Source of the DNA: Oscillospiraceae bacterium
GTDB taxonomy: Bacteria > Bacillota > Clostridia > Oscillospirales > CAG-382
Reading direction: 5' to 3'
DNA: 64,000 nt
NCBI GenBank assembly: GCA_015065165.1
Contig: SVQU01000003.1
Location: 32,284 to 96,283, forward strand
The notes below the pieces were generated by a model, which worked only from the letters and a program-made list of their open reading frames with translations, was not told where the DNA came from and did no database searches. Positions 42,691-51,224 of this stretch are shown piece by piece (the first letter of the stretch is position 1; each line of letters opens with the position of its first letter). The position numbers and the translations under genes were made by a program.

Positions 42691-42729
42691 TTAAACTTAT
42701 GAGACTTTTTTGTTAAACTCTCCGCAAAT

Positions 42730-43899
42730 TTAATCCTTTGCGGCCTTCCCCAGGATATATGCCAATCCCAACACCGCGGCGGCAACACCTGCGCCAAGAA
42801 GTGTGCGCTTTTGCTTTTGGGAAAGCTTATCCTTTTTCGGACATTTTTTCGCCGTACAGGGACATTCCTTTTCCTCGGGTTCGGGTTGTGTTATGGAAAT
42901 TTCAAGGTTAATTTCGTTGGTTATGGCTTTGGGTTCATCAACGATTTTATCATCGGAAGCCGATTCCACACAAGGCGCTTCTTCGGAAACTTCGGATTCT
43001 TCGGGTTCTTCGGAAACTTCGGGTTCCTTTGGTATTATGATTTCCTCTTGGGTATCGGGAATATCGCTGAACAATTCTTCAAGAAAATCATCTGCGAAGT
43101 TCTCGGAGGGTTCCAAGGGGATTTCATGCGCTATTTCACCATCGCAAGCCTTTTTGGAAATGAATTTTTCGGGATTTAAGAGTATATACAAGGAATCATA
43201 CACGTCGCGAAGCTCGTTCTTCTGCGAGAAGGCGCAGTTTATGATAAATTCGGAAGTTGACGCAGAAATAATTCTGATTTCGGGGGAATCTGCAATTACC
43301 CTTGAAAAATCGGTTTCCGCCGTTATTTCAAGGCTTTCCACCCCGTTTTTATAGGATTTGTATCCCTGCTCGGCAAGATAGCCTTCGCAAGCGGTTAGAA
43401 TTTCGTTGTTATTGTCTTTTTCGAAAATCCAGCCTTTTATTTCAAGATTTTTCGGGTTGGAAATAACCATATTACGGTTGAAATCAGAAACAAAAACAGA
43501 AAATGCTTTTAGGCAATCCTCAACGTCCAAAAGTTTTTCGGTTATACCATCGCGGTTTATATCGCCAAAGGGTGTCAGAGAAATTTTGGGCAGAGGTGCT
43601 TTTATATAAACACCGAAGGTTTTATCCGCAGATAAGCCCAAAATAGTTTTTACCTCTGCCGCCGCAGAATCAAGGGCGGTAACACCCCCGTCCCTAGCAA
43701 AAAGACGGCTTAAGTTACACTCCCAATCGGCAAGAGTATCGCCCGAGGAAAGATCGAAAACAAAGTTTTCGAACATCAAACCGTCGGCATCTCCCTTGGG
43801 ATTTATATAGGCAAGGTAAGGATAAAACTCTTCTTTTGCGATTTCGCCCAAAGGAATATTAAATATATTAACAGTGGTTTTTGTTGCAGAGGAGTTCAT
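42730..43899 (-). CDS. DUF4855-like protein with acidic linker and C-terminal membrane anchor
   Basis: A 389-residue protein without signal peptide. Residues ~1-235 show a pattern resembling DUF4855: GVYIKAPLPKISLTPFGDINRDGI, NLEIKGWIFEKDN and a following CEGYLAEQGYKSY segment. This is followed by a Glu/Ser/Pro-rich linker (~255-340), a Cys/Lys cluster (ECPCTAKKCPKKD) and a terminal hydrophobic helix GAGVAAAVLGLAYILG with a short basic end. That makes it a tail-anchored protein, probably facing the cytoplasm. The start is ATG 43899 behind AAGGTGA; a GTG at 43908 overlaps that site. It lies 5 nt after psd, so they are co-transcribed. The function is unknown. Confidence 0.6.
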   Translation of the reverse strand: MNSSATKTTVNIFNIPLGEIAKEEFYPYLAYINPKGDADGLMFENFVFDLSSGDTLADWECNLSRLFARDGGVTALDSAAAEVKTILGLSADKTFGVYIKAPLPKISLTPFGDINRDGITEKLLDVEDCLKAFSVFVSDFNRNMVISNPKNLEIKGWIFEKDNNNEILTACEGYLAEQGYKSYKNGVESLEITAETDFSRVIADSPEIRIISASTSEFIINCAFSQKNELRDVYDSLYILLNPEKFISKKACDGEIAHEIPLEPSENFADDFLEELFSDIPDTQEEIIIPKEPEVSEEPEESEVSEEAPCVESASDDKIVDEPKAITNEINLEISITQPEPEEKECPCTAKKCPKKDKLSQKQKRTLLGAGVAAAVLGLAYILGKAAKD

Positions 43900-43904
43900 A
43901 ATTT

Positions 43905-44768
43905 TCACCTTGCTTTAGTTCCTATTTTTTCGCCGTATAATACAGTGGTTTCGATTTCGGTTTTGCTGTTTTCGGCAATATCGTTATCTATTTGGATGCT
44001 TCCCTTTTTATAAAGCATTATAATTGTAGAGCCTCCAAAGGAGAAATACCCCTTTTCTTCGCCCTTTTTAAAGGTTTCCACGTTATGGTTATTAATTTTA
44101 CCAACCATCATCGCGCCGACCTCGATATATGCAACCCTGCCGAAGCTTTCACTTTCCAAAAGGGTAAGCTCGCGGCAGTTTTTTCCGTAAACGTCATGCT
44201 TTTCAAGAGCCAAGGGATTTACCGTGTGCAATATACCGGGGATAAAACGGTTTGATACTACTTTTCCGTTGTCGGTGAAGCAATATCTATGGTAATTATC
44301 AACGCTCAAGCGGAAAATAAGGCATTTACCGCCGAGAAATTCGTTGGCAAGCTGTGTATCGCCCCCAAGAAGCTGATTTATACTGTAAACACAGTTTTTT
44401 ATATTATATTTCGCATCCTCGGAAATATCATAAACCGTTAGCTTTGAATCGGCGGGAGAAATTAAAGAATCGGGGTTTATATCTACTTTACGTGCGCCCT
44501 CAACGGTTTTACGAACAAAAAAGTCGTTAAACGAAGTGAATTCCCGCTGTTCATATTGGGACATATCGATAGAATGTTGTTTTATAAGCTTTTTTATACG
44601 TCCCTTTGAAAAACGGGATTCCATATACATTTTACCCAGATTGGAAATAAATCTGCGGCAAAGAAGCTTTAAAACCACCTTACCAAAAGGATTGTTATAT
44701 AAAAACCCAAGGGTTTTCTCTTGTTGGGCATCGCCCTGAAGTATATTTCCGTCGCGGTCCTTTATCAT
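43905..44768 (-). CDS. psd: Phosphatidylserine decarboxylase
   Basis: A 287-residue proenzyme that turns phosphatidylserine into phosphatidylethanolamine at the membrane. The pyruvoyl-forming cleavage motif is GGST in YFSFGGSTIIML (~240), in place of the common LGST. Further family segments are FTSFNDFFVRK, LISPADSKLTVYD, VDNYHRYCFTDNG and EVGAMMVGKI. ATG 44768 has AAGGAATTT upstream; a longer in-frame start at 44828 precedes the likely transcription start. No phosphatidylserine synthase gene lies nearby. It shares a transcript with the DUF4855-like gene. Confidence 0.9.
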   Translation of the reverse strand: MIKDRDGNILQGDAQQEKTLGFLYNNPFGKVVLKLLCRRFISNLGKMYMESRFSKGRIKKLIKQHSIDMSQYEQREFTSFNDFFVRKTVEGARKVDINPDSLISPADSKLTVYDISEDAKYNIKNCVYSINQLLGGDTQLANEFLGGKCLIFRLSVDNYHRYCFTDNGKVVSNRFIPGILHTVNPLALEKHDVYGKNCRELTLLESESFGRVAYIEVGAMMVGKINNHNVETFKKGEEKGYFSFGGSTIIMLYKKGSIQIDNDIAENSKTEIETTVLYGEKIGTKAR

Positions 44769-44819
44769 TTTTAAATTCCTTAAAGCAGTTAGGATGTTTC
44801 TGTAATTCCTTAAATACAA

Positions 44820-44848
44820 ATTATACACCGAGATAGCAAAATTGTCAA
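44820..44848 (-). promoter_or_regulatory. Promoter of the psd unit
   Basis: On the minus strand: TTGACA (44848-44843), a 17-bp spacer and TATAAT (44825-44820); both hexamers are consensus. It sets the psd start at 44768. Confidence 0.85.
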
Positions 44849-44870
44849 GAAAATAGAATTTTTACAAAAA

Positions 44871-45066
44871 AAGACAGAGCGAGAGAAATGAGGTTAGTTT
44901 TCACAAAATTCGAGCGTCGCTGTACAAAGGTACAGCAGTCGAAGGATTTTGTGAAAGTCCTTGAAAATACAATAAAAATTAATATTCCTTTTAAAAACAA
45001 TAACGAGCTTCATATTAAAATGAAACTCGTTATTTGTCTTATTTATTCTTTCAAGGACGTAAATAA
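44871..45066 (+). repeat. Structured repeat element, copy B
   Basis: Read on the plus strand: GAGGTTAGTT, stem TTTCACAAAAT/ATTTTGTGAAA (44899-44909 with 44946-44956, perfect) enclosing CGAGCGTC (44911-44918), hairpin GCTGTAC-AAAG-GTACAGC (44919-44936) and AGTCG. Then follow GTCCTTGAAA (44957-44966), ATACAATAAAAATTAATATTCC, a variable hairpin AACGAGCTTCAT/ATGAAACTCGTT and TTTCAAGGAC (45049-45058), ending GTAAATA. It occupies the gap between psd and a CHAP-dockerin gene. The order of parts is the same as in copy A, but stem bases differ in a compensated way. Confidence 0.75.
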
Positions 45067-45120
45067 CCCATTTGTCTTCTCTCTGAGACAGAGGTGTTTG
45101 CCTCTGTCTTTCGGGTTATT
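45062..45120 (-). terminator. Nested hairpin downstream of the first CHAP-dockerin gene
   Basis: AATAACCC (45062-45069) pairs with GGGTTATT (45113-45120). Inside, AGACAGAGG pairs with CCTCTGTCT (45086-45109). There is no long T-run, so it may be a processing or stability structure rather than a simple terminator. Confidence 0.5.
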
Positions 45121-45131
45121 TGAATATTCAA

Positions 45132-47489
45132 TTAAAGGCTGTAAATACCGAAGAACACACGTCTGAGCATTACGTAGTCCATAGAGTTAATGCTACCGTT
45201 GCCGTCGATATCGCCCACTGCCTCGCTAGAAAGACCGAAGATACCGAAGAACGCACGTCTGAGCATTACGTAGTCCATAGAGTTAATGCTGCCGTTGCCG
45301 TCGATATCACCCTTTTGGATGTCGGTTTCGCCATAACCGGGATCGTAATCGGATTCAGTACCGTAAGCCTCAACCTCGGAAACGAAAATCCAGCTGTTGT
45401 TGGTCTTAAAGCGATATTGGATATACTTGCCGTAAACAGGTTCGCTAAGCTCGAGAGTTACGGGCATAGTGCTTACAGAAGCATCATCAACAGGGGTAAC
45501 CTCGCCCGCCTTGTGCCAATAAGATCCGTCGGCAGAAACGTAGAATTCTACAACACTGGGAGCGTAGATACCTGCGCTGGAGTTATACTTGGTTGCAACG
45601 TGAGCCATCATTCTGTTGATTTCAAAGTTGCCGCCCAAGTCAACGGTGATAGATGCAAAACCGTCAGCGATATATTCTTCGCTGTTAGCGTTGAAGCCTG
45701 CAAAGCCGGGGTCGTCAAAGCCTGCGGTATTAAGAGGCAAGAAGCCGTTGGTAAGGGTTACGCCGTTTTCATCGGGCCAGAGAACTGCGCCGTTTTCGGC
45801 ATAAAGACCTCTGGTGGTATAGCCCTTCTTATAAACGATGTTGCCGTCTACGGTAACGTTGCTGTCAACTTCTTCGAAGGAGATATATGCACCGATGTCC
45901 AAAATACCGTTTTCGATATTTACACCGTTAAAGTTGATTTTATATCCGCCGTATTCGGGAATCCAGGAGTTGAGATAGTTTTGTTCACTGCCGGGAACGG
46001 GGCTTTCGCTGGCAGGAACGTCGGTTTCCCAGTTGTGAACTGCGATAAAGATTTCATCGTTTGCAAGGGTGATAGGAGGTGTCTCGTCGCCGATACCGGT
46101 TTCAACACCTACAACAACATAGCCGTTTGCTCTGTCGTCCCATTTAGCGCGCATATTAGCTGTCCATCTATGGGATGCATTTTCAGCGGTAATTGTGCCG
46201 AATTTAGAGGTAAACAACACTGCCTGACCGTTTGTTACACGGGTGTTTACGCCGGTAATGTATACGCCGCGGGCGGGGTTTGCGCTCTTGTTGTTATATG
46301 CGGTGTTAAGTGCGTTGTATGCGTTGTCATACTGTGCTACGGTAGAATCCTCGTTGGAGAGAACAACCTGAGCATCGTAATATTTAGCGCGGAGAGTAGT
46401 AAGTCTGTCATCGGTGTAATCTCTGTAAGAAATGCCCGAAACAGTATTTACGAGGGTTTGCAATTTATCTCTTGCAGCCTGAACTGCAGGGTCGATAGTA
46501 GAGGAAGAGGTAAGCTGAACAACTCTGTCGGAGTTAAGAGCAACGTAACCGGTAACACCGTTGTAGGTAACCTTAATTGCTTTTCTGCTGGGTGCAACTG
46601 CGGTAGCCTCGATCATAGTGAAACGAGGAATTCTCGTGCCGGTATCAACAGTACAAGCAGCGTCGCTGTAGATGTACTTTTTAGCGTTGGTCATCCAGTA
46701 ACCGGGGGTGGGGTTTGCGCCGGAATAGTCAACCTTGTTAGCGGACGCGTTGGTTTTATAAGGAAGCGCGCCGTAACCGTCGATAGAGCTGGAGCTAAGA
46801 GAATAGCTCTTGAAGAATACGCCGCCGCCTGCGGGTTCAACGCCCTGAGCGTCGCTGGTGTTACCCTCGATAGTGTAAACGTAGCTGCTGTCGGCATAAA
46901 CAACCATACCTATATGTGCCGCACTGCGGAAGAAGATAAGGTCGCCGGGCTGAGGGGTATAAGAACCGCCGTAATACTTGGAATATTTCCAACGGCCTGC
47001 CTTCTGAAGGTTATAAACCCAAGGAGAGCAGCCAACTTCACGCCAAATGTAGTTAGCCTCGCCCTTGTGATAACGGCAAAGATCCTTAGTGCCGGTGCCG
47101 TGAGGTACCTGACCTGCCTGGAAAAGCGCCCAAGAACAGAAGGTAGCGCACCATTCGTAGTTATAACCGCCGGTCATGAAAGAGCCGAGGTTCCAGTTAT
47201 ATTCGGTGTAGTTACCGTTACTGGAGGAGCTACCCGACAAATCACTGGTGGAAGAGCCCTCGTGGTAACCCATCTGAGAAAGAGCCAACGCTACGGTGTC
47301 GGTACGGCCGTCGCCCGTAAGCTGAATCTTTTGGAAGTTTTGATAGTATTTGCTCGATTTGTATGATGAAGAGGCGCCGTTTTTGTATGCAACCTTGTAT
47401 TCAGCCGCAGAAGCGGTAAACGGAATGCAAGAAAGCAACATAGACATAACCAATACGAGCGAAAATACTCTGATTAATGTTTTCTTCAT
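45132..47489 (-). CDS. Secreted CHAP-domain hydrolase with discoidin-like and dockerin domains
   Basis: A 785-residue protein with a signal peptide (cleavage near ASAAEY). The CHAP (NlpC/P60-related) domain spans ~55-240, with Cys114 in EWCATFCSW, the His of AAHIGMVVY and the EGNT loop. These are the catalytic residues of peptidoglycan amidases or endopeptidases. An SH3-like part (~255-320), a helical FIVAR-like module (~325-395) and a discoidin-like domain (~555-710) follow. The type I dockerin has two identical Ca loops, DIDGNGSINSMD, each followed by a YVMLRR helix. It is probably a cell-wall hydrolase tethered by a cohesin. It is a paralogue of the 48688-51084 gene. Confidence 0.9.
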   Translation of the reverse strand: MKKTLIRVFSLVLVMSMLLSCIPFTASAAEYKVAYKNGASSSYKSSKYYQNFQKIQLTGDGRTDTVALALSQMGYHEGSSTSDLSGSSSSNGNYTEYNWNLGSFMTGGYNYEWCATFCSWALFQAGQVPHGTGTKDLCRYHKGEANYIWREVGCSPWVYNLQKAGRWKYSKYYGGSYTPQPGDLIFFRSAAHIGMVVYADSSYVYTIEGNTSDAQGVEPAGGGVFFKSYSLSSSSIDGYGALPYKTNASANKVDYSGANPTPGYWMTNAKKYIYSDAACTVDTGTRIPRFTMIEATAVAPSRKAIKVTYNGVTGYVALNSDRVVQLTSSSTIDPAVQAARDKLQTLVNTVSGISYRDYTDDRLTTLRAKYYDAQVVLSNEDSTVAQYDNAYNALNTAYNNKSANPARGVYITGVNTRVTNGQAVLFTSKFGTITAENASHRWTANMRAKWDDRANGYVVVGVETGIGDETPPITLANDEIFIAVHNWETDVPASESPVPGSEQNYLNSWIPEYGGYKINFNGVNIENGILDIGAYISFEEVDSNVTVDGNIVYKKGYTTRGLYAENGAVLWPDENGVTLTNGFLPLNTAGFDDPGFAGFNANSEEYIADGFASITVDLGGNFEINRMMAHVATKYNSSAGIYAPSVVEFYVSADGSYWHKAGEVTPVDDASVSTMPVTLELSEPVYGKYIQYRFKTNNSWIFVSEVEAYGTESDYDPGYGETDIQKGDIDGNGSINSMDYVMLRRAFFGIFGLSSEAVGDIDGNGSINSMDYVMLRRVFFGIYSL

Positions 47490-47551
47490 AATGTTTCTCC
47501 TTTTTAGTATGCGCGCACTTAAAAATGCGCAAAGTTTCCCTATCGCAGACG

Positions 47552-47580
47552 ATTATATCACTTTTTTCCTTTTTTGTAAA
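47552..47580 (-). promoter_or_regulatory. Promoter of the first CHAP-dockerin gene
   Basis: On the minus strand: TTTACA (47580-47575), a 17-bp spacer and TATAAT (47557-47552), 63 nt upstream of ATG 47489. Confidence 0.8.
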
Positions 47581-47636
47581 CATTTATTCGAAATCAATCT
47601 TGAAATAAATTCATTTCGGCGTTATGCACAAAATAT

Positions 47637-47671
47637 CAAAAAAGAAAGGCGGAAATAACGCCTTTCTTTTT
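47637..47671 (-). terminator. Terminator of the SGNH lipoprotein gene
   Basis: AAGAAAGGCG pairs perfectly with CGCCTTTCTT around a 7-nt loop, with A/T-runs at both sides (47637-47671). Confidence 0.82.
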
Positions 47672-47736
47672 GTTGCTTTTGTTCGATATTTAGACACATG
47701 TGCCAAAAGCGACGGCACAAATGGATATCAAAGAAA

Positions 47737-48618
47737 TCAAGACCAAGGAATTACGTTCTCGAACGCTATTTTGTCCGCTGCTTTTTGCAATTCCTCCGCC
47801 TCTGCCAAAGGCAACCCGTAAGCAGAACCGAGAGTTGTTGCAGATTCACCGAAAAGAGTTGCATAGAAGGTACATACCGCAAGGTAGGCACCATGAGTGC
47901 TTGTATGAGCGTTATCCTCGCCCCAAAGGTTATAATTAAGATTCTTAATTGCATAAGCGAAAGCGCGGTTTACATAGACACAAGATGCGTTATACGCTTT
48001 TGCAGCGGGGGTGAAATGGTCGTCAAAAAGCTTACATTGATCAAAGTTTTTATAGCCCCCAAGGTCTATGCCGTAAGGCGGTCTGACATAATAGCAAAAC
48101 TTCGCCCCCGTTTTATTAACCGCTTCACCGATTTTTTTACAAGCGTCTAAGCTTTTTATACGCTCTGTCTCGGAGACTATAGAGTTTCCGTTTTCCTGAA
48201 TGAACACCGCATCGTAGCCCTTTTCGATTTCGGCGAAAACCTGAGGATTCGCGGCATGCTGTTCAAGGGTGCATCCCCCAGGCACGATTTGATACTGCGT
48301 AATCGTTATACCCTTCTTTTGGCAAAGAGATGCCAGAGTTGCGGGGATATCGTGAACATAGGTTGCGCTGTTGCCGATAAACAAAAGTTTATATTCACTT
48401 TTTTCGGGAAGTATACCCTTTGGCGTTTCGGTTTCGGTCTGAGAATTGCTCTCGGATTCGGTTTCGGCTTTGCTCTCGGAGCCGTTATCGGATTTATCCT
48501 CGGAAGCAGAAGACGTATTAACGCCCGCACCGCAAGCCACAAGCAGGGGCGCGCACAAAACCAATGTTATAATAAAGCAAAACAAGGATTTTAAAGAACC
48601 TATCTTAAGACCTTTCAT
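47737..48618 (-). CDS. SGNH/DUF4886-type hydrolase lipoprotein
   Basis: A 293-residue lipoprotein with lipobox LLVAC (Cys near residue 29) and a Ser/Glu/Thr linker to about residue 72. The SGNH-like domain has LLFIGNSATYVHDIP (block I, nucleophile Ser), a Gly-rich QIVPGGCTLEQH, QENGNSIV (block III Asn) and HTSTHGAYLAV near the end (block V His). DUF4886 members are esterase-like enzymes that remove acyl groups from surface polymers. GAGGTGTTAA precedes the ATG. It lies between the two CHAP-dockerin genes on the same strand, so a role in cell-wall or glycan remodelling is plausible. Confidence 0.8.
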   Translation of the reverse strand: MKGLKIGSLKSLFCFIITLVLCAPLLVACGAGVNTSSASEDKSDNGSESKAETESESNSQTETETPKGILPEKSEYKLLFIGNSATYVHDIPATLASLCQKKGITITQYQIVPGGCTLEQHAANPQVFAEIEKGYDAVFIQENGNSIVSETERIKSLDACKKIGEAVNKTGAKFCYYVRPPYGIDLGGYKNFDQCKLFDDHFTPAAKAYNASCVYVNRAFAYAIKNLNYNLWGEDNAHTSTHGAYLAVCTFYATLFGESATTLGSAYGLPLAEAEELQKAADKIAFENVIPWS

Positions 48619-48636
48619 TTAACACCTCATACAAAG

Positions 48637-48664
48637 GTAAAAACGGCTAAATCGCCGTTTTTAC
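48637..48664 (-). terminator. Terminator of the second CHAP-dockerin gene
   Basis: GTAAAAACGGC (48637-48647) pairs perfectly with GCCGTTTTTAC (48654-48664) around a 6-nt loop. Confidence 0.75.
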
Positions 48665-48687
48665 ACATATTTTAAGTCGATTGCAAA

Positions 48688-51084
48688 TTAAGAAATAGTA
48701 TACGCGCCGAAATATGCACGTTTAAGGAGAGGATAGTCCATAGTATCGATACTGCCGTTTCCGCTTATATCACCAACTTCAGCGTTATCCAACGCATAAA
48801 TACCGAAGTATGCACGCTTAAGAAGGCTGCAGTCCATAACGTCTAATGTGCCGTTTCCGTTGATATCGCCCTTCATAACGTCATCGGGGTCGGGAATATC
48901 GGGATTTTCTACCTTATCGTCATTACCCAAAACCATAACCTCGTTTATAAACACGAAGGGATCGGTGTCGGAGCCCTGAACCTCGATTTTTACGTATCTG
49001 CCGTTAGCGGTTTTCTCCAAGCTTGCCCAAGCTACGTTATTATAGGCAGTACCAAAGGTAAAGTCGCCCATTTTGGTAAAGGGGCCGTCGGCGGATTGAC
49101 CGATATAAGCAGTAATGCGAGTAGGCGCAACAATACCCGAATCGTTGCCGACAAAGGCATTAACCATCAAGGAATGAACGCCCTTAACCGCGCCGAGGTC
49201 GTAAACAAGAGTACCTACTCCGTTGGAGGTATTTCCGCCTGTTCTGTAATAGAACGCGAACCAGCTGTCATCATAAGTAAGCTCGCCGGCAGCAACGCCG
49301 TCGGTAAGATTTGCGGTATAACTGCCGTAACCCTTTACGCCGCCATCTTTACCGAGAACAAGGTTTTTAAGGTCGGGAGCTACGGGCAATCCGTCGCCTT
49401 CGCCCTCGATGCTGATATATGCGCCGGGAGCAAAGGTTTTGTTTTCCATGTCGATACCGTACATTCTGATAAACTGACCGGATTTTGCGTTTTTGATGGT
49501 TTTAAAGTTTGTAGCGCTACCCAAAACAGGGTCTTCGGTTACGCCGGTTTCCCAATCGTGGGCGGCAATAACAATTTCATCGCTTGCGATGGTGGTTTCA
49601 ATGGGAACGCCGTTGCCGGTTGCAATTACCCCAACAACCTTATATGCGTTTTCGGTGCTGTCCCATTTTGCCTTTAATGCAGAAGCATAGGTAAGGTTAG
49701 CGCCTGATGAGGTAACAACGCCGTTGTTGAAATCGGGGGTGAGAATTGTACAAATACCGCTGGAGATACGTTGGTCAAAGAAGTTTACACGTGCGCCTGC
49801 AGTTGCGGCGTTGGTTCCCTTGGTTGCCAAAAGGGTATTCAATTTTTCGTACATTGCGTTATAGTCGGCATCGGTAGATGCGGTGTTTGCCAAAACTGCC
49901 TTTGCTTCGATATATGCGCTTCTGATTTTTGCAAGAGTTTCTTCGGTGTATTCCTTGTAATAAACGCCCATTACGCTGTCGGTAAGCATCTGAAGCTTGC
50001 TCTTGGTGGTAATAGGTTCGTTGGTAATCTGAAGAGTGCGGGTTGTGTTGGGATTGATATAACCCATTACAACGCTTCCGCCGTAAACCTCGGAAACAAC
50101 CTTGAGCATACCGTTATCGCAAACCTCAACAACGCCGAACATAGTGTTACGAACGATTTTGCCGATGATAGTGCCCTGGCAATCCTTATCGGCATAAACG
50201 GTCTGTGCGCCGTTGGTGTTCATATAATAACCGGTAGTTCTGTTCTTACCGCTGAAATCGATTGCGGCAGAGGGAACGCTTTCGTAAGGCATCGCGCCGT
50301 AGCCGTAGATATATTTGCTGTCGAGAGGATAGGATTTAACCGCACAGCAAGCGCTGTTATCGGCAAATTCAGAATCGTCCGTGTTGCCCTCTACGGTGTA
50401 AACGTAATTTTCATCGGAATATACAACCAAGCCGATATGGTCGCGAGTGGTTCCGTCCCAGGTGAAGTAGATAATATCGCCGGTTAAAGGCTTATAGGTA
50501 CCTCCCTTAACGCCGGGGTCCTTAAAATAACCTGCGCGCTTAACCTGGTCCGCCCAGTGGCCAACGCCAACCTCACGCCAGATATAGGATTCATCATAGG
50601 TGTTGCCGTTTAATCCGTTATGCTTACGGCACCAGTCGCTTATACTGCCCTTTTGAAGGGTATAAACGCGGGACTGCAATATCGCCCAAGAAACGAAGGA
50701 TGCGCACCAGTGCAAAGCCGCGCCTATGCTTTCATCATAACCGTAGCCTGCACCCCAGTCGCCCATATTGTAGTTATATTCGGTGAAATCCTTCCAACCG
50801 CCTACATAAGTGCCCGCAAAGTCGCCGGGGATATCGCTTTCCATATAACCCGATTGGGTGAGCGCAACGGCAATAACGTCGGTTCTGCCGTCGCCTGTGA
50901 TTTTAACACGAGAGAGATAATCATAGAACTTACTGTTTTTGTAAGATTCCGAAACGTCGTTTCCGCCCTTTACGTATGTAAACGCCTGGCTTTCGGGTTC
51001 TGCAGTTACAGAAACGGAAAGCATAGGCACCAAAAGTGCCATGGCAAGAAGAAGGGAAACTAATTTTTTAAAGCTTTTTTTCAT
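48688..51084 (-). CDS. Secreted CHAP-domain hydrolase with discoidin-like and dockerin domains (second paralogue)
   Basis: A 798-residue protein with the same layout as the 45132-47489 product. It has a signal peptide (SVTAEP), the conserved KITGDGRTDVIAVALTQSGY leader and a CHAP domain with Cys127 (LHWCASFVSW), His (RDHIGLVVY) and EGNT. An SH3-like stretch, a FIVAR-like helical module (KLQMLTDSVMGVYYKEYTEE), a discoidin-like domain (~580-725) and a type I dockerin follow. The dockerin loops are DINGNGTLDVMD and DISGNGSIDTMD, each followed by xLLKRAYFG. The CHAP insert and linker regions differ enough to suggest an old duplication. It is transcribed alone from the promoter at 51123-51151. Confidence 0.9.
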   Translation of the reverse strand: MKKSFKKLVSLLLAMALLVPMLSVSVTAEPESQAFTYVKGGNDVSESYKNSKFYDYLSRVKITGDGRTDVIAVALTQSGYMESDIPGDFAGTYVGGWKDFTEYNYNMGDWGAGYGYDESIGAALHWCASFVSWAILQSRVYTLQKGSISDWCRKHNGLNGNTYDESYIWREVGVGHWADQVKRAGYFKDPGVKGGTYKPLTGDIIYFTWDGTTRDHIGLVVYSDENYVYTVEGNTDDSEFADNSACCAVKSYPLDSKYIYGYGAMPYESVPSAAIDFSGKNRTTGYYMNTNGAQTVYADKDCQGTIIGKIVRNTMFGVVEVCDNGMLKVVSEVYGGSVVMGYINPNTTRTLQITNEPITTKSKLQMLTDSVMGVYYKEYTEETLAKIRSAYIEAKAVLANTASTDADYNAMYEKLNTLLATKGTNAATAGARVNFFDQRISSGICTILTPDFNNGVVTSSGANLTYASALKAKWDSTENAYKVVGVIATGNGVPIETTIASDEIVIAAHDWETGVTEDPVLGSATNFKTIKNAKSGQFIRMYGIDMENKTFAPGAYISIEGEGDGLPVAPDLKNLVLGKDGGVKGYGSYTANLTDGVAAGELTYDDSWFAFYYRTGGNTSNGVGTLVYDLGAVKGVHSLMVNAFVGNDSGIVAPTRITAYIGQSADGPFTKMGDFTFGTAYNNVAWASLEKTANGRYVKIEVQGSDTDPFVFINEVMVLGNDDKVENPDIPDPDDVMKGDINGNGTLDVMDCSLLKRAYFGIYALDNAEVGDISGNGSIDTMDYPLLKRAYFGAYTIS

Positions 51085-51122
51085 AAGTACACCTCTTTTT
51101 AAAATTAGCCTTTAACGTTATT

Positions 51123-51151
51123 ATGATAACACATTGTACCCGTTTTGTAAA
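51123..51151 (-). promoter_or_regulatory. Promoter of the second CHAP-dockerin gene
   Basis: On the minus strand: TTTACA (51151-51146), a 17-bp spacer and TATCAT (51128-51123), 39 nt upstream of ATG 51084. Confidence 0.72.
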
Positions 51152-51169
51152 TACCGCAAAAACACACAA

Positions 51170-51208
51170 AAAAAGAAACTGCCGTATGTGAAAACACGAC
51201 AGTTTTTT
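51170..51208 (-). terminator. Terminator of the cpsBCD unit
   Basis: AACTGTCGT pairs with ACGGCAGTT (one mismatch) around the GTTTTCACAT loop on the minus strand, followed by TCTTTTTTTG. It lies just after the stop of the kinase gene. Confidence 0.72.
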
Positions 51209-51224
51209 GTTGAATTTTTATAAC

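Noticed and set aside
44888..45166. A 92-codon frame across structured element B (and 21344-21544 across A)
   Set aside because: Both peptides share a short LENTIKIN stretch. However, a 1-nt indel between the copies and compensating base changes in the stems fit structure rather than coding.
45120..47366. A 748-codon open frame on the plus strand
   Set aside because: It is the mirror of the CHAP-dockerin gene on the minus strand. It has no ribosome site, an implausible Cys/Val/Gly-rich composition, and it lacks the signal peptide, catalytic motifs and dockerin seen on the other strand.
49771..50487. A 238-codon frame on the plus strand
   Set aside because: Antisense to the CHAP domain of the second dockerin hydrolase; no start signals.
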